In this document: positions 15,512-23,218 of the stretch, one piece after another
Layout of the letters: every line of letters starts with the position of its first letter
Numbering within the stretch: the stretch's first letter is position 1
DNA from: Chthonomonas sp. UBA2785
GTDB lineage: Bacteria; Armatimonadota; Fimbriimonadia; Fimbriimonadales; Fimbriimonadaceae
Length of the DNA: 64,000 nucleotides
Assembly: GCA_002352215.1 (NCBI GenBank)
Contig: DEIB01000013.1
Coordinates: forward strand, 1-64,000
Direction of reading: 5' to 3'
Notes under the pieces: model-generated
Seen by the model: the letters and a program-made list of their open reading frames with translations, nothing else
Told to the model about the DNA's origin: nothing
The model's database searches: none
Program-made: the position numbers and the translations under genes

Positions 15512-17592
15512 GAGTTGGCGTCCTGCAGCATCTCGGCGAGGTCCACCAGCTTGATGTTGTCGCCATCGGGGCGCTGCTTCAGTCCGGCGTCCAGCATGAT
15601 GCGGCAGAACGGGCACGCCACGGCCACGGTATCCGCGCCGGTCTCCACGAGCTGATCGAGTCGGCGGTTGGAGGGGCGCTGGTTCGGCTCCTCGTCCATC
15701 CACATGCGGCCCCCACCCGCGCCGCAGCACAGGGTCTTGCGTCCGTGCTGCTCGGGCTCGGCCAGCACCCGCAGGGGGTACGGCTCGTTCTTGGCGAGGT
15801 CCAGCAGGGTCACCGTTTCGTCCAGGTGGGTTTGGTCGCCCACCAGGCTGCGCGGGGCGTCGCTAGTGTTGTTCACGCGGGCGAGGTAGCAGGGGTCGTG
15901 GTACGTCACGCGGCCGGGCTCAGGGGTCGCGCCCTTCAGTCGGCCTTCCGCTACCAGGTCAGCCAGCAACTCGGTGTGGTGCAGCACTTCCAGGGTGGCC
16001 CCGAAGTCGCCGTATTCGTTGCGCAGGGTGTTGAGGCAGTGCGGGCACGCCGTCACCACGCGCTTGATGCCGTACTTGGCGAAAGCGGCCACGTTCATCT
16101 CCGCTTGCGCTTGGAACTGAAACTCGTCGCCCAATCGTCGGGCGGGGTCGCCGGTGCAGAGTTCTTCGTTGCCCAGGCAGGCGTAGCTCACGCCGGCCTT
16201 GTTGAGCAGGTCCACCAGGGCGCGGCTCGTGCGCATCCCTAGGGGGTCGGTCGCGCCGGCACAGCCCACCCAGAAGAGCACCTCAAACGGCTTGCCGTCC
16301 CGGGCCAGGGGCACGTTTAGCCCCTTCATCCAGTCCTCGCGGTTGCCGGCGGGGGCACCCCAGGCGTTGCCGGTGCCGGCCATCTGCCGGAGCACGGTGG
16401 CGCCGCTTCCGCTCAGGCGGCCTTCGGCCACCAAGTGGCGGCGGGCATCCACAATCATGTCTACGTGGCGGATGAGGACGGGGCAGGCTTCCACGCACGC
16501 GTTGCAGGTGGTACAGGCCCACAGGGCTTCTTCGCTCACGGCAGCGGCGACTTCCTCGCCGGTTTCGGCGGCCTTGGCGATGTCGGCCACCACTTGCTTG
16601 GGGTTCAGGATCTTGCCGACGTTGTGGGCGGGGCAGACTTCGGTGCAGCGTCCACACGTCATGCAGGCGTCCAGCGACAGCAGGTGCCACTGCGTGTATT
16701 GATCCGCTGTCGCCACCCCGATCCGGCCCGTTTCTTCCACTTGGGCCATCGAAATCGGCTCCAGCCGCCCCATGCTGGCCTCGGGGTTATGCCCGGCGGC
16801 GGTGAGCGTGGCGGTGAAGATGTGCTTGATCTTCATCTGCGGCAGGGTGATGAAGAACACGGCCACCAGCGCGGCGTGCGACCACCAAATGCCTCGATAA
16901 ACATCGTTGCTGATCGCGGGCATGACCTTGGAAAGGGCATAGCCCACCGGAGCATAGAAATCCCACGGCTGCGGGGTGTTGGCCATGCGTGCGGCCTCCA
17001 GCACGTAGCCACCGACGCCCAAAAGGAGCAGGAGCGCCAGCACCAGGTGGTCCTTCACTTCGTGGCTCAGCGGGTTGCCGTTGAACTCGGGCTTGCCCGT
17101 CTCGGGGTTCACCACGGTCGGGCCGTGTTGCCGCAGCAAGTTGATGCGCCGTCCCCAAGCCCAGGCCACGCCCACCACAAAGAACATGCCCAGCACATCA
17201 AAGACCGCTTCGTAAGCCAGGTAGTACGCGCCTTTATGGAAGTTGGGAATGCCCACGGCCTGGCCGTAGACGGCAATAAAGAGCAGGGTCGTCGCCAAGA
17301 AGAGCGCCATGAACCCGTAGAAGATCATCAGGTGCATGGGCGCGCCGCTCTTGGGGCGGCTGCTTTGCACCTTGCGCTGGCCCAGGATGAACTTGGCGAC
17401 GCTCCCGAGCGGGTCCGGCTTCCAGTGGATGGGCACGCCTTTTCGCCACACCGGCAGGCGGCGCAAGAACTGCGCGATCATGAGCGCCAGGCTCACCGCC
17501 ATCACCACGTAAAACACGTTCTTCTCGGTGGAAGAAAGGTGCATGTACGACTGGCGGGTAGGCACCGTTGCCAGAACCGAGGCGAGACTCAC
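15508..17592 (-). CDS. EtfD-type membrane Fe-S oxidoreductase (ETF:menaquinone oxidoreductase-like)
   Basis: 694 residues. N-terminal five-to-six-helix cytochrome-b-like (NarI) domain (about 20-265), then two [4Fe-4S] ferredoxin clusters (CMTCGRCTEVCP and CTTCNACVEACP, about 310-380), then two CCG domains ('CPHCLNTL', 'DPCYLAR', 'LCCGAGGGRMW', 'ACPFC'). This is the architecture of EtfD/heterodisulfide-reductase-related proteins that pass electrons from electron-transfer flavoprotein, hence from fatty-acid oxidation, to menaquinone. etfA/etfB are not in the window. It is coupled to acpS by a 4-base overlap. Confidence 0.85.
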   Translation of the reverse strand: MSLASVLATVPTRQSYMHLSSTEKNVFYVVMAVSLALMIAQFLRRLPVWRKGVPIHWKPDPLGSVAKFILGQRKVQSSRPKSGAPMHLMIFYGFMALFLATTLLFIAVYGQAVGIPNFHKGAYYLAYEAVFDVLGMFFVVGVAWAWGRRINLLRQHGPTVVNPETGKPEFNGNPLSHEVKDHLVLALLLLLGVGGYVLEAARMANTPQPWDFYAPVGYALSKVMPAISNDVYRGIWWSHAALVAVFFITLPQMKIKHIFTATLTAAGHNPEASMGRLEPISMAQVEETGRIGVATADQYTQWHLLSLDACMTCGRCTEVCPAHNVGKILNPKQVVADIAKAAETGEEVAAAVSEEALWACTTCNACVEACPVLIRHVDMIVDARRHLVAEGRLSGSGATVLRQMAGTGNAWGAPAGNREDWMKGLNVPLARDGKPFEVLFWVGCAGATDPLGMRTSRALVDLLNKAGVSYACLGNEELCTGDPARRLGDEFQFQAQAEMNVAAFAKYGIKRVVTACPHCLNTLRNEYGDFGATLEVLHHTELLADLVAEGRLKGATPEPGRVTYHDPCYLARVNNTSDAPRSLVGDQTHLDETVTLLDLAKNEPYPLRVLAEPEQHGRKTLCCGAGGGRMWMDEEPNQRPSNRRLDQLVETGADTVAVACPFCRIMLDAGLKQRPDGDNIKLVDLAEMLQDANS

Positions 17593-17610
17593 AAAGACAT
17601 TGTGACGAAT

Positions 17611-18291
17611 CTAGGCGAGGCGTGCACCGGTGGAGACCGCATATGATGCGGCTCGGTGCGCAAAAGATGAGACATCCACGACGCCTTTGTTCTGGATAAG
17701 CCAGGAGAGAATCTCGTTATGGAGGGCCACATCAATGCCTCCGGATTCGCCCACCGGCCCTATGGCCAAGACCAGCCAGGAGCCGTCATCCCGGGCGTGG
17801 TCCAGGCTCCGCAGCACGTCGGCGGCCGAGGAATGCTGCACATGGAGGCAAGCCACGAGGTCGGAGTGGGTGGATTGCGGACGATTGAATCCCGCCCGGC
17901 CCGTGCGGATGCAACGGTAGATGGGCGCCAGCCGGGGGGCGTAGTTCACGTCGTTGTAACAACGAGGTTCGCCCGCAGGGAGCGCCAGCGCATGATCATA
18001 TTGCGGCCCGAAGAGCTCGTGAATCATGTGCCGAGTGGTGCGGATTTCGGCTTCCACCATGTCCGGCGTCCAGGCCGGAAGGCGACCATCCGGGAGCGCA
18101 CTTCCCAATAGGGAGCCGTTGCCAATTTCGTGGCCGTGCAGGGCCACCTCGCGCCACGCGGCCGCTCGGGCCAGTAGCGAGCCCGGGTCGGCAAAGAAAG
18201 TGGCACGCAACCCCGCGCGCTGGAGGGCCGGGATGACCACCTCAAGGTGGTTGAGGGTCGTCCCGTCGTAAGTGAGGGTGACCGCCGCCAT
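17611..18291 (-). CDS. NodB-fold polysaccharide deacetylase homologue with degenerate metal site
   Basis: 226 residues of the NodB fold: 'VTLTYDGTTLNHLEVVIPALQRAG' region split at its catalytic motif, 'LRATFF', and 'HGHEIGN'. Active enzymes have TFDDG and H-[ST]-x-x-H; here the second Asp is Gly10 and both metal histidines are glycines (G59 and G63 in NGSLLG). With all three metal ligands missing it is probably a binding protein or pseudoenzyme. No signal peptide. A TACAAT-N6-ATG promoter precedes it, and it lies just upstream, on the same strand, of the EtfD-like gene. Confidence 0.8.
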   Translation of the reverse strand: MAAVTLTYDGTTLNHLEVVIPALQRAGLRATFFADPGSLLARAAAWREVALHGHEIGNGSLLGSALPDGRLPAWTPDMVEAEIRTTRHMIHELFGPQYDHALALPAGEPRCYNDVNYAPRLAPIYRCIRTGRAGFNRPQSTHSDLVACLHVQHSSAADVLRSLDHARDDGSWLVLAIGPVGESGGIDVALHNEILSWLIQNKGVVDVSSFAHRAASYAVSTGARLA

Positions 18292-18297
18292 ACCTTT

Positions 18298-18303
18298 ATT
18301 GTA
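18298..18303 (-). promoter_or_regulatory. Leaderless-type -10 element (TACAAT) for the NodB-like gene
   Basis: TACAAT at 18303-18298, six bases (AAAGGT), then ATG 18291. The purines adjoin the ATG too closely to serve as a normal ribosome site. Confidence 0.6.
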
Positions 18304-18309
18304 CGCCGA

Positions 18310-18807
18310 CTACGGGGCAGGATCCGGTTGTTTCTTGAGGCGGATTGGTTGGTCGGATTTGCCATCTCCGGACATCGAGATGGTGCCCGCCGATTGGTTG
18401 CGTGTAATTCGGTAAGTCATGCCATCCGCACGGAGCAGTACGGTCGTGGGGTCGGGGCGATCCCATTTGCCCTTGGAGACCTTGCCGAACATGCTGAATT
18501 CAAAGGTCCGATCCGCGTTCAGCGTGAGCTGAATCCCGCCTAGCTGATCGGCAAAGCCCGGGCTCATCTTGATCTCTCGGCCTTTGTCGTCCTTTAGCAC
18601 TTGCGGGTCTTCGCTCACATAGGTTCCGGCCCAGCCGTCCTCGGTGGCGGCCCCGACTTCGGCGGGGGTCATGGGCTTCGAGTCCGCCGACTTGCCCACT
18701 GGTTTGTCCGGGCTCGAGGAGTCAGACGGGGCGGGTTGGCAAGCGACGAGCAGGGCCAGGCTGGCCAGGGCGAGGAGGCTAGAGAGGAACTTGACCATGG
18801 TAACCAT
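18310..18807 (-). CDS. Lipoprotein of unknown function
   Basis: 165 residues from ATG 18807 (ATG 18798 is equally possible). Signal peptide 'FLSSLLALASLALLVAC' with lipobox LVAC, then a Ser/Pro/Asp linker and a small beta-rich domain (WAGTYVSEDPQ, LTLNADRTFEFSMFG, KGKWD, TYRITR). The layout resembles small lipocalin-like or META-type lipoproteins in which a 'threshold' curve of beta strands follows the linker; a second lipoprotein at 30755 has the same plan. It overlaps the end of the upstream gene, forming a two-gene unit. Confidence 0.7.
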   Translation of the reverse strand: MVTMVKFLSSLLALASLALLVACQPAPSDSSSPDKPVGKSADSKPMTPAEVGAATEDGWAGTYVSEDPQVLKDDKGREIKMSPGFADQLGGIQLTLNADRTFEFSMFGKVSKGKWDRPDPTTVLLRADGMTYRITRNQSAGTISMSGDGKSDQPIRLKKQPDPAP

Positions 18808-19357
18808 CGAGGGTGAGGCGGGCGTCTTCGATGCTCAAAGACAAGAGACGCTTGAGGACGACGAGTTCGGGGTGATCTTCGGCGAGACTGTTGACAATTC
18901 CAAACGACTCCTTGAGGCTAAGGAAGGCGTTTTCCGCTTCTTTCACGCGGCGCAGGCGCTCCTCGTCGGCCCGGGCAAAGTCCACCTTGATGTCGGCGGG
19001 AGTGGGAATTTGGGTGGCGATGGCAGAAAGCGACGCCCCCGCGTCATCGAGAAGATTAAGCGATTCGGTGAGGGCTTCTTTCAACTCGCCTTGGGCTCGC
19101 TTTTGCTGGTTCACTGCTTCGCGGCGTGTGTCCACCAGTGTGTTGAGCGAGTTTTGCGCCCGCACCGAGCCTTCACGCAGGGCGTCTTCCAGCTTGCGTT
19201 CGGCGGCGCGCTGGGCAACCTTGTCCACCTCGGGGTTGGCCGGCTTAACCGGGGCCGGGGGCAATTTCGCCGGTGCAGGCTTCGGCTGCGTGAAGTACCA
19301 CGCCGCCCCACCGAGCGCAAGCACGCTCACAGCAATCGCCACGGGGAGGACGCGCAT
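18779..19357 (-). CDS. Membrane-anchored coiled-coil protein of unknown function
   Basis: 192 residues from ATG 19357: an N-terminal transmembrane anchor (VAIAVSVLALGGAAWYF), a Pro/Ala/Lys-rich linker, then long amphipathic helices rich in Glu, Arg, Leu and Ala (about 50-180), probably coiled coil. No recognised family. The end overlaps the following lipoprotein gene by 29 bases or fewer, so the two are probably expressed together. GTG 19369 is an alternative start. It is divergent from the ChaN pseudogene with about 68 bases between them. Confidence 0.65.
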   Translation of the reverse strand: MRVLPVAIAVSVLALGGAAWYFTQPKPAPAKLPPAPVKPANPEVDKVAQRAAERKLEDALREGSVRAQNSLNTLVDTRREAVNQQKRAQGELKEALTESLNLLDDAGASLSAIATQIPTPADIKVDFARADEERLRRVKEAENAFLSLKESFGIVNSLAEDHPELVVLKRLLSLSIEDARLTLDGYHGQVPL

Positions 19358-19413
19358 GGATTTGCCCACGTCGGAATTGTACTGAAGGCACCCAAATGAC
19401 TCCGGGCTTCGAC

Positions 19414-19419
19414 TACAAT
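19414..19419 (+). promoter_or_regulatory. Leaderless-type -10 element (TACAAT) for the ChaN gene
   Basis: TACAAT, six bases, then ATG 19426. The geometry also decides the start: the ATG at 19396 lies upstream of this element. Confidence 0.6.
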
Positions 19420-19425
19420 CCAGAC

Positions 19426-20313
19426 ATGACGATGACGTTGCTGGCGGCCAGCTTAGTTCCCGCAATGATGCAAGGTGAGCCCACGAGCCCCTACCTCCTA
19501 GAGATCCATCAGCCCGGTATCGTCGCCGCACCGGCAGGCCTCACCGATACGGCCACCGGTCGCACTGTGAGCGTCGATGAGATTGCAAAGGCCGCCCGAG
19601 GGGTGCGCTTTGTCTTGGTGGGAGAGCAGCACAACACCCCAGCTCACCATGCCATGCAAGCCGCCGTCATCGAAGCCCTGGTCAAAGACGGTCGCGAGGT
19701 CACGGTGGGCTTTGAGATGTTCACCTTCGATAACCAGAAGAGCCTGGCCGGATGGACGCAAGGCCGCTGGACAGAAGAAGAATTCATCACCAAGGCGAAC
19801 TGGGAAACCCAATGGGGATTCCCCTTTGCCGCCTATCGCCCGATTTTTGAAGCCGTGCGCACGCACAAGTTGCCGATGGTGGCGCTGAACGTGCCGCGCA
19901 CCTGGGTGCGCCAGATTAGCCGCAACGGGGTGGACGCCATGCTCCCCGAAACCTAGGCTCGGGTACCGAAGCTCGACCTGAGCCACAAAGGTCACCGGAT
20001 GGTGTTCGATAGCCTGATGGGCGGCCACGCCGGAGACAGCATGAACAACATTTACGCCGCCCAAGTGCTGTGGGACGAAGGCATGGCGATCAACGCCCGC
20101 CGAGAAATGGACCTGCGCCGGGCGAACCCGAAGGCGGTGATGGTGATCGTGGCGGGCATTGGCCACGTGATGCACCATGCGGGCATCAACCTACGGATCA
20201 CGCAAGGCACCGGTGAACCCACGATTAGCGTGGTCTGCGTGGAGCCTGAGGCCCCCAGTGAAGTCGCTCGCAGTCTGGGGCACTACGTCTATCGGCCTGC
20301 TCCGGGCGGTTAG
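19426..20313 (+). pseudogene. ChaN-like haem-binding protein (PF04187 family), interrupted by an in-frame amber codon
   Basis: One frame encodes both halves of a ChaN-type protein: signal peptide (MTMTLLAASLVPAMMQG), 'VLVGEQHNTPAHHAMQ', 'TVGFEMF', then TAG at 19954-19956 after 'MLPET', then 'ARVPKLDLSHKGHRMVF', 'GHAGDSMNNIYAAQVLWDEGMA' split region, and 'GIGHVMHHAGIN'. Remove the single stop and the protein is about 295 residues with all family parts. No frameshift is needed. It may be a fresh pseudogene, a sequencing error, or read-through. The family binds haem and was linked to iron acquisition. Confidence 0.8.
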
Positions 20314-20365
20314 GGTTGGGTCCGTTCCGCAAATGCAGGTATCCTGCCGATAAGAGGATTACGTC

Positions 20366-20533
20366 TTGATCTACGTTGCCATTCACACCGGAGAAACGCT
20401 TGATAGTGCTGTCAAGCGATTCAATCAGAAGGTTCAGCAGTCCGGCTTGCTCCGCGACCTGAAGGACCACGCGTTTTACGAAAAGCCGAGCGAAAAGCGC
20501 CGCCGCGCCTCTCGCCGACGCGGACGCGCCTAA
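20366..20533 (+). CDS. rpsU: 30S ribosomal protein S21
   Basis: 55 residues beginning MIYVAIHTGETLDSAVKRFN, with the typical basic C-terminus EKRRRASRRRGRA. S21 is a small-subunit protein involved in initiation. Start codon is TTG 20366 with AGAGG about 8 bases upstream. Its short length makes it easy to overlook. It stands alone between the ChaN remnant and the pgpH operon, a neighbourhood also seen in Firmicutes, where rpsU lies near the yqfF-ybeY-dgkA group. Confidence 0.93.
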   Translation: MIYVAIHTGETLDSAVKRFNQKVQQSGLLRDLKDHAFYEKPSEKRRRASRRRGRA

Positions 20534-20579
20534 GCGCCCCCATTTAGGTTCCCCCCGGAGCCATTTCATCCGGGGTGCT

Positions 20580-22055
20580 ATGGCTACTCCGAAACCGATC
20601 CAACATCTCCAGTCCACAACATGGGGGCGTTGGATCGTTCGTATTTTCGGGTCGCTTATGGTGGCGGGGGCCATTACCCTGCACATGCAGTGGCCGATTT
20701 CGCCGCTGGTCGCCCTCGGCCTCACCTGTCTTTCCTTAGCCGCCGGGGCCATGATGGCCGTGCACTTGCGGCAAAGCGGCCTGCCCGCGGATGAAGTCCG
20801 CCGCGATGAACTCATCGTTTTTGCCACCAGTCTGGTGGCCATTCTCGGCACCCAAATCATTGTCACCTTGCTCAAAGGCGACTCCAGCCCGGGACTGGTC
20901 TATCTCAGCCTCGGCCCGATTGTTGCTCAGGCCATGTTGACCTCGGCCTTGCTCGGCCCGAACATCGCGGTCATCGGGGTGACAGTTGTGAGCTTGCTGC
21001 TCGGCATGAGCGGAGCCCTGGCCCCCGATATGGTGATGGCGAGCTGGATCAGCGGGGTGGTGGGGAGCCACGCGGTCAATCCCATCAAGCAGCGCAGCGA
21101 CCTCTTGCGTGCCATCGGCGTGCAGACCATCGCCCACATCATTTTGGTGGCGGCCGTCTCGATTTCCGTCAGCAAACCGTTTTTGGAGATGGGCTGGGGC
21201 ATCATGTGGGCCTCGGTGGCCGCACTGGTCGCGACCAGCGTGTTCTGGCTGGGGCTAGCGGTGCTGGAAAGGTTGTTTGGGCTGGTCAGCGACTGGTCGT
21301 TGCTTGAGCTATGCAGCCCCGAGCATCCGTTGCTCCGCGATCTTACGCTACGTGCCCCCGGAACCTACGCGCACAGTGTGGCGGTGGCCAACCTGGCCGA
21401 GAACGCCGCCCGGCTGGTGGGGGCCAACCCGGTGCTGGTGCGGACGATGGCGTACTTCCACGATATTGGAAAAACCCTGCGGCCCAGCTACTTTGTCGAG
21501 AACCAAACCGGCGACAACCCGCACGACAACATGACGCCCGCCCTCAGTGCGCAAGTGATTCGAGCGCACGTGGGCGACGGGGTGGAACTGGCGAACAAGA
21601 AGCGCCTGCCCAAGATCATCGTGGACGCGATCCAGCAGCACCACGGCACGACGCTCATCACCTATTTTTATCATCGGGCCCTGACCACAGCCACGAACCC
21701 GGATTCGGCGAGCATGGAACCATTCTTCCGCTACGACGGGCCGCGCCCGCAAACCCGGGAAATTGCGATTTTGCACCTGGCCGACCAAGTGGAAGCCGCC
21801 ACCCGCACCTGCCACGGTGGGCCGGAGGAGTGCGCCCAACTCATCCGCGACCTCATTGAAAAGAGCCGCGCCGAAGGCCAGCTGGCCGAGTGTGACCTCA
21901 CGTACCGTGAGCTCAGCCTGATCACGGATGCCTTCATCAACACCGTGAATGCGCTTCGCCACGAGCGGGTGGAGTACCCTGAGCTGCCGGACCCTTCGCC
22001 GCCGGTGAACCAAGATGGTGACCCTGACGAACCATACGTCCAATCGTCTCCTTAA
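20580..22055 (+). CDS. PgpH-type HD-domain c-di-AMP phosphodiesterase, short form
   Basis: 491 residues: about seven membrane helices (roughly 20-235), then a cytoplasmic HD domain with H265 (YAHSVAVANLAE), H294-D295 (YFHDIGK), 'LRPSYFVENQ' and 'QQHHGT'. 'P-x-x-F-x-E-N-Q' after HDIGK is a PgpH hallmark. PgpH hydrolyses c-di-AMP to pApA. Usual members are about 700 residues with an extracellular 7TMR-HDED sensor between the first and second helices; that domain is absent here. It overlaps ybeY by 41 bases in the yqfF-ybeY-dgkA order. Start ATG 20580; no strong ribosome site seen. Confidence 0.85.
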   Translation: MATPKPIQHLQSTTWGRWIVRIFGSLMVAGAITLHMQWPISPLVALGLTCLSLAAGAMMAVHLRQSGLPADEVRRDELIVFATSLVAILGTQIIVTLLKGDSSPGLVYLSLGPIVAQAMLTSALLGPNIAVIGVTVVSLLLGMSGALAPDMVMASWISGVVGSHAVNPIKQRSDLLRAIGVQTIAHIILVAAVSISVSKPFLEMGWGIMWASVAALVATSVFWLGLAVLERLFGLVSDWSLLELCSPEHPLLRDLTLRAPGTYAHSVAVANLAENAARLVGANPVLVRTMAYFHDIGKTLRPSYFVENQTGDNPHDNMTPALSAQVIRAHVGDGVELANKKRLPKIIVDAIQQHHGTTLITYFYHRALTTATNPDSASMEPFFRYDGPRPQTREIAILHLADQVEAATRTCHGGPEECAQLIRDLIEKSRAEGQLAECDLTYRELSLITDAFINTVNALRHERVEYPELPDPSPPVNQDGDPDEPYVQSSP

Positions 22056-22476
22056 CTCGACGATTCGGGAAGTGGTAGCGCGTTTGCTGGCGCACCACGG
22101 CCACGAGGGCGCCGGAGTGGAGATCGTGATTATGGAGCCGCAGGCCATCCGCGAGCTCAACCGCGACTACCGCCAGATGGACGAGGCGACCGACGTCCTG
22201 ACCTTCCCGGCCCCGCCGAATCCGGTCGGGCACCTGGGCGAAATCGCCATCAATATTCGCGATGTGCGTCGAGGGGCGGCGCACCGACAAGTCTCGCGCA
22301 CCCACGAAGCCACCGCGCTCGCTATCCATGGTGCCTTGCACCTTTTGGGATACGATGACGAGACCGAACCGGAACGGGACGAGATGGTGCGCCTGATGAA
22401 CGACCACTTGCGAAGGGAGAACATGAAAGTGGACGAGAACTGGGCCAGCCTGCCCCACGCGGAGGAGATCTACTAA
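22015..22476 (+). CDS. ybeY: Endoribonuclease YbeY
   Basis: 153 residues with the family core 'LNRDYRQMDEATDVLTFP', 'GEIAIN' and the zinc motif 'HGALHLLGYDD' (H105, H109, D115). The usual motif is H-G-x-L-H-L-x-G-Y-D-H; the third ligand is Asp here. YbeY matures 16S rRNA and takes part in ribosome quality control. ATG 22015 lies inside the end of pgpH; a GTG three bases later is possible. The DgkA fusion gene begins one base after its stop. Confidence 0.93.
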   Translation: MVTLTNHTSNRLLNSTIREVVARLLAHHGHEGAGVEIVIMEPQAIRELNRDYRQMDEATDVLTFPAPPNPVGHLGEIAINIRDVRRGAAHRQVSRTHEATALAIHGALHLLGYDDETEPERDEMVRLMNDHLRRENMKVDENWASLPHAEEIY

Positions 22477-22477
22477 A

Positions 22478-23188
22478 TTGGCCCTGCGCGATATTGCCGT
22501 CCCGTTTCGCGCGGCCATGAACGGCTTAGTGCACACGTTCCGCACGCAGCGGCACATGCGCGTGCACCTCTACGTCACCATCATCGTCGTTCTGCTTTCG
22601 TTCCTCACCAACCTCTCGCGCCGCGAGCTGTTGGTGCTGCTGTTTATGATCACCTTCGTCTTGGTGGCGGAGATGTTTAACTCGGCGATTGAGGCGACGG
22701 TGGACCTGATTTCGCCTAACTATCATCCGCTGGCCAAGTTCGCCAAAGACATTGCGGCCGGAGCGGTGCTCATTACCACGATCATGGCCGTGGTGGTGGG
22801 TTTGATCCTGTTCTTGGCCGATGACCAGTGGGAGCGCATCCGCCTGAGCCTAGGGGCACCAAGCATCGGCATGCCCATTGCCATCCGCATCGTCGCGGGG
22901 GCCTTGCTGGTCGTACTAGCAACCGTCATCGGCAAGGGGCTAGGCAAGCACGGGCGCGTGTTGCAGGGTGGCCTGGTGAGCGGCCACAGTGCGCTCGGCT
23001 TCTACTTTGCCACGTGCACATTCTTCGTTTCGGACAACCTCTTGGCTTCCGCAATTGCCGTATTGTTAGCCTCGCTGGTGGCGCAGAGCCGCTACGAAGC
23101 CAAGTTCCACTCGTTCTTTGAACTCTCCTTGGGTGCGCTGGTCGGCGTGCTCTTTGGGGTAATGCTTTTCGGACTTTTGCCGAAATAG
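22478..23188 (+). CDS. Fusion of DgkA-type diacylglycerol/undecaprenol kinase with PAP2 phosphatase-like domain
   Basis: 236 residues. The N-terminal half (1-112) is a complete small lipid kinase: 'EMFNSAIEATVD' (65-76) and 'KFAKDIAAGAVLI' (87-99). The C-terminal half (about 130-236) is a PAP2-like membrane phosphatase: 'LVSGHSALGF' (SGH 168-170) and S204-R205-x5-H211, with E215 where Asp is usual. The kinase would phosphorylate undecaprenol or diacylglycerol, and the phosphatase would reverse this or act on undecaprenyl diphosphate. TTG 22478 follows ybeY directly. The usual dgkA is a stand-alone gene at this place. Confidence 0.85.
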   Translation: MALRDIAVPFRAAMNGLVHTFRTQRHMRVHLYVTIIVVLLSFLTNLSRRELLVLLFMITFVLVAEMFNSAIEATVDLISPNYHPLAKFAKDIAAGAVLITTIMAVVVGLILFLADDQWERIRLSLGAPSIGMPIAIRIVAGALLVVLATVIGKGLGKHGRVLQGGLVSGHSALGFYFATCTFFVSDNLLASAIAVLLASLVAQSRYEAKFHSFFELSLGALVGVLFGVMLFGLLPK

Positions 23189-23218
23189 GGATAATAGAGA
23201 GGCGTTTTCGCGCAATCC

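Noticed and set aside
16435..17646. A 403-residue plus-strand frame
   Set aside because: Antisense to the EtfD-type gene, whose cysteine clusters are unmistakable.
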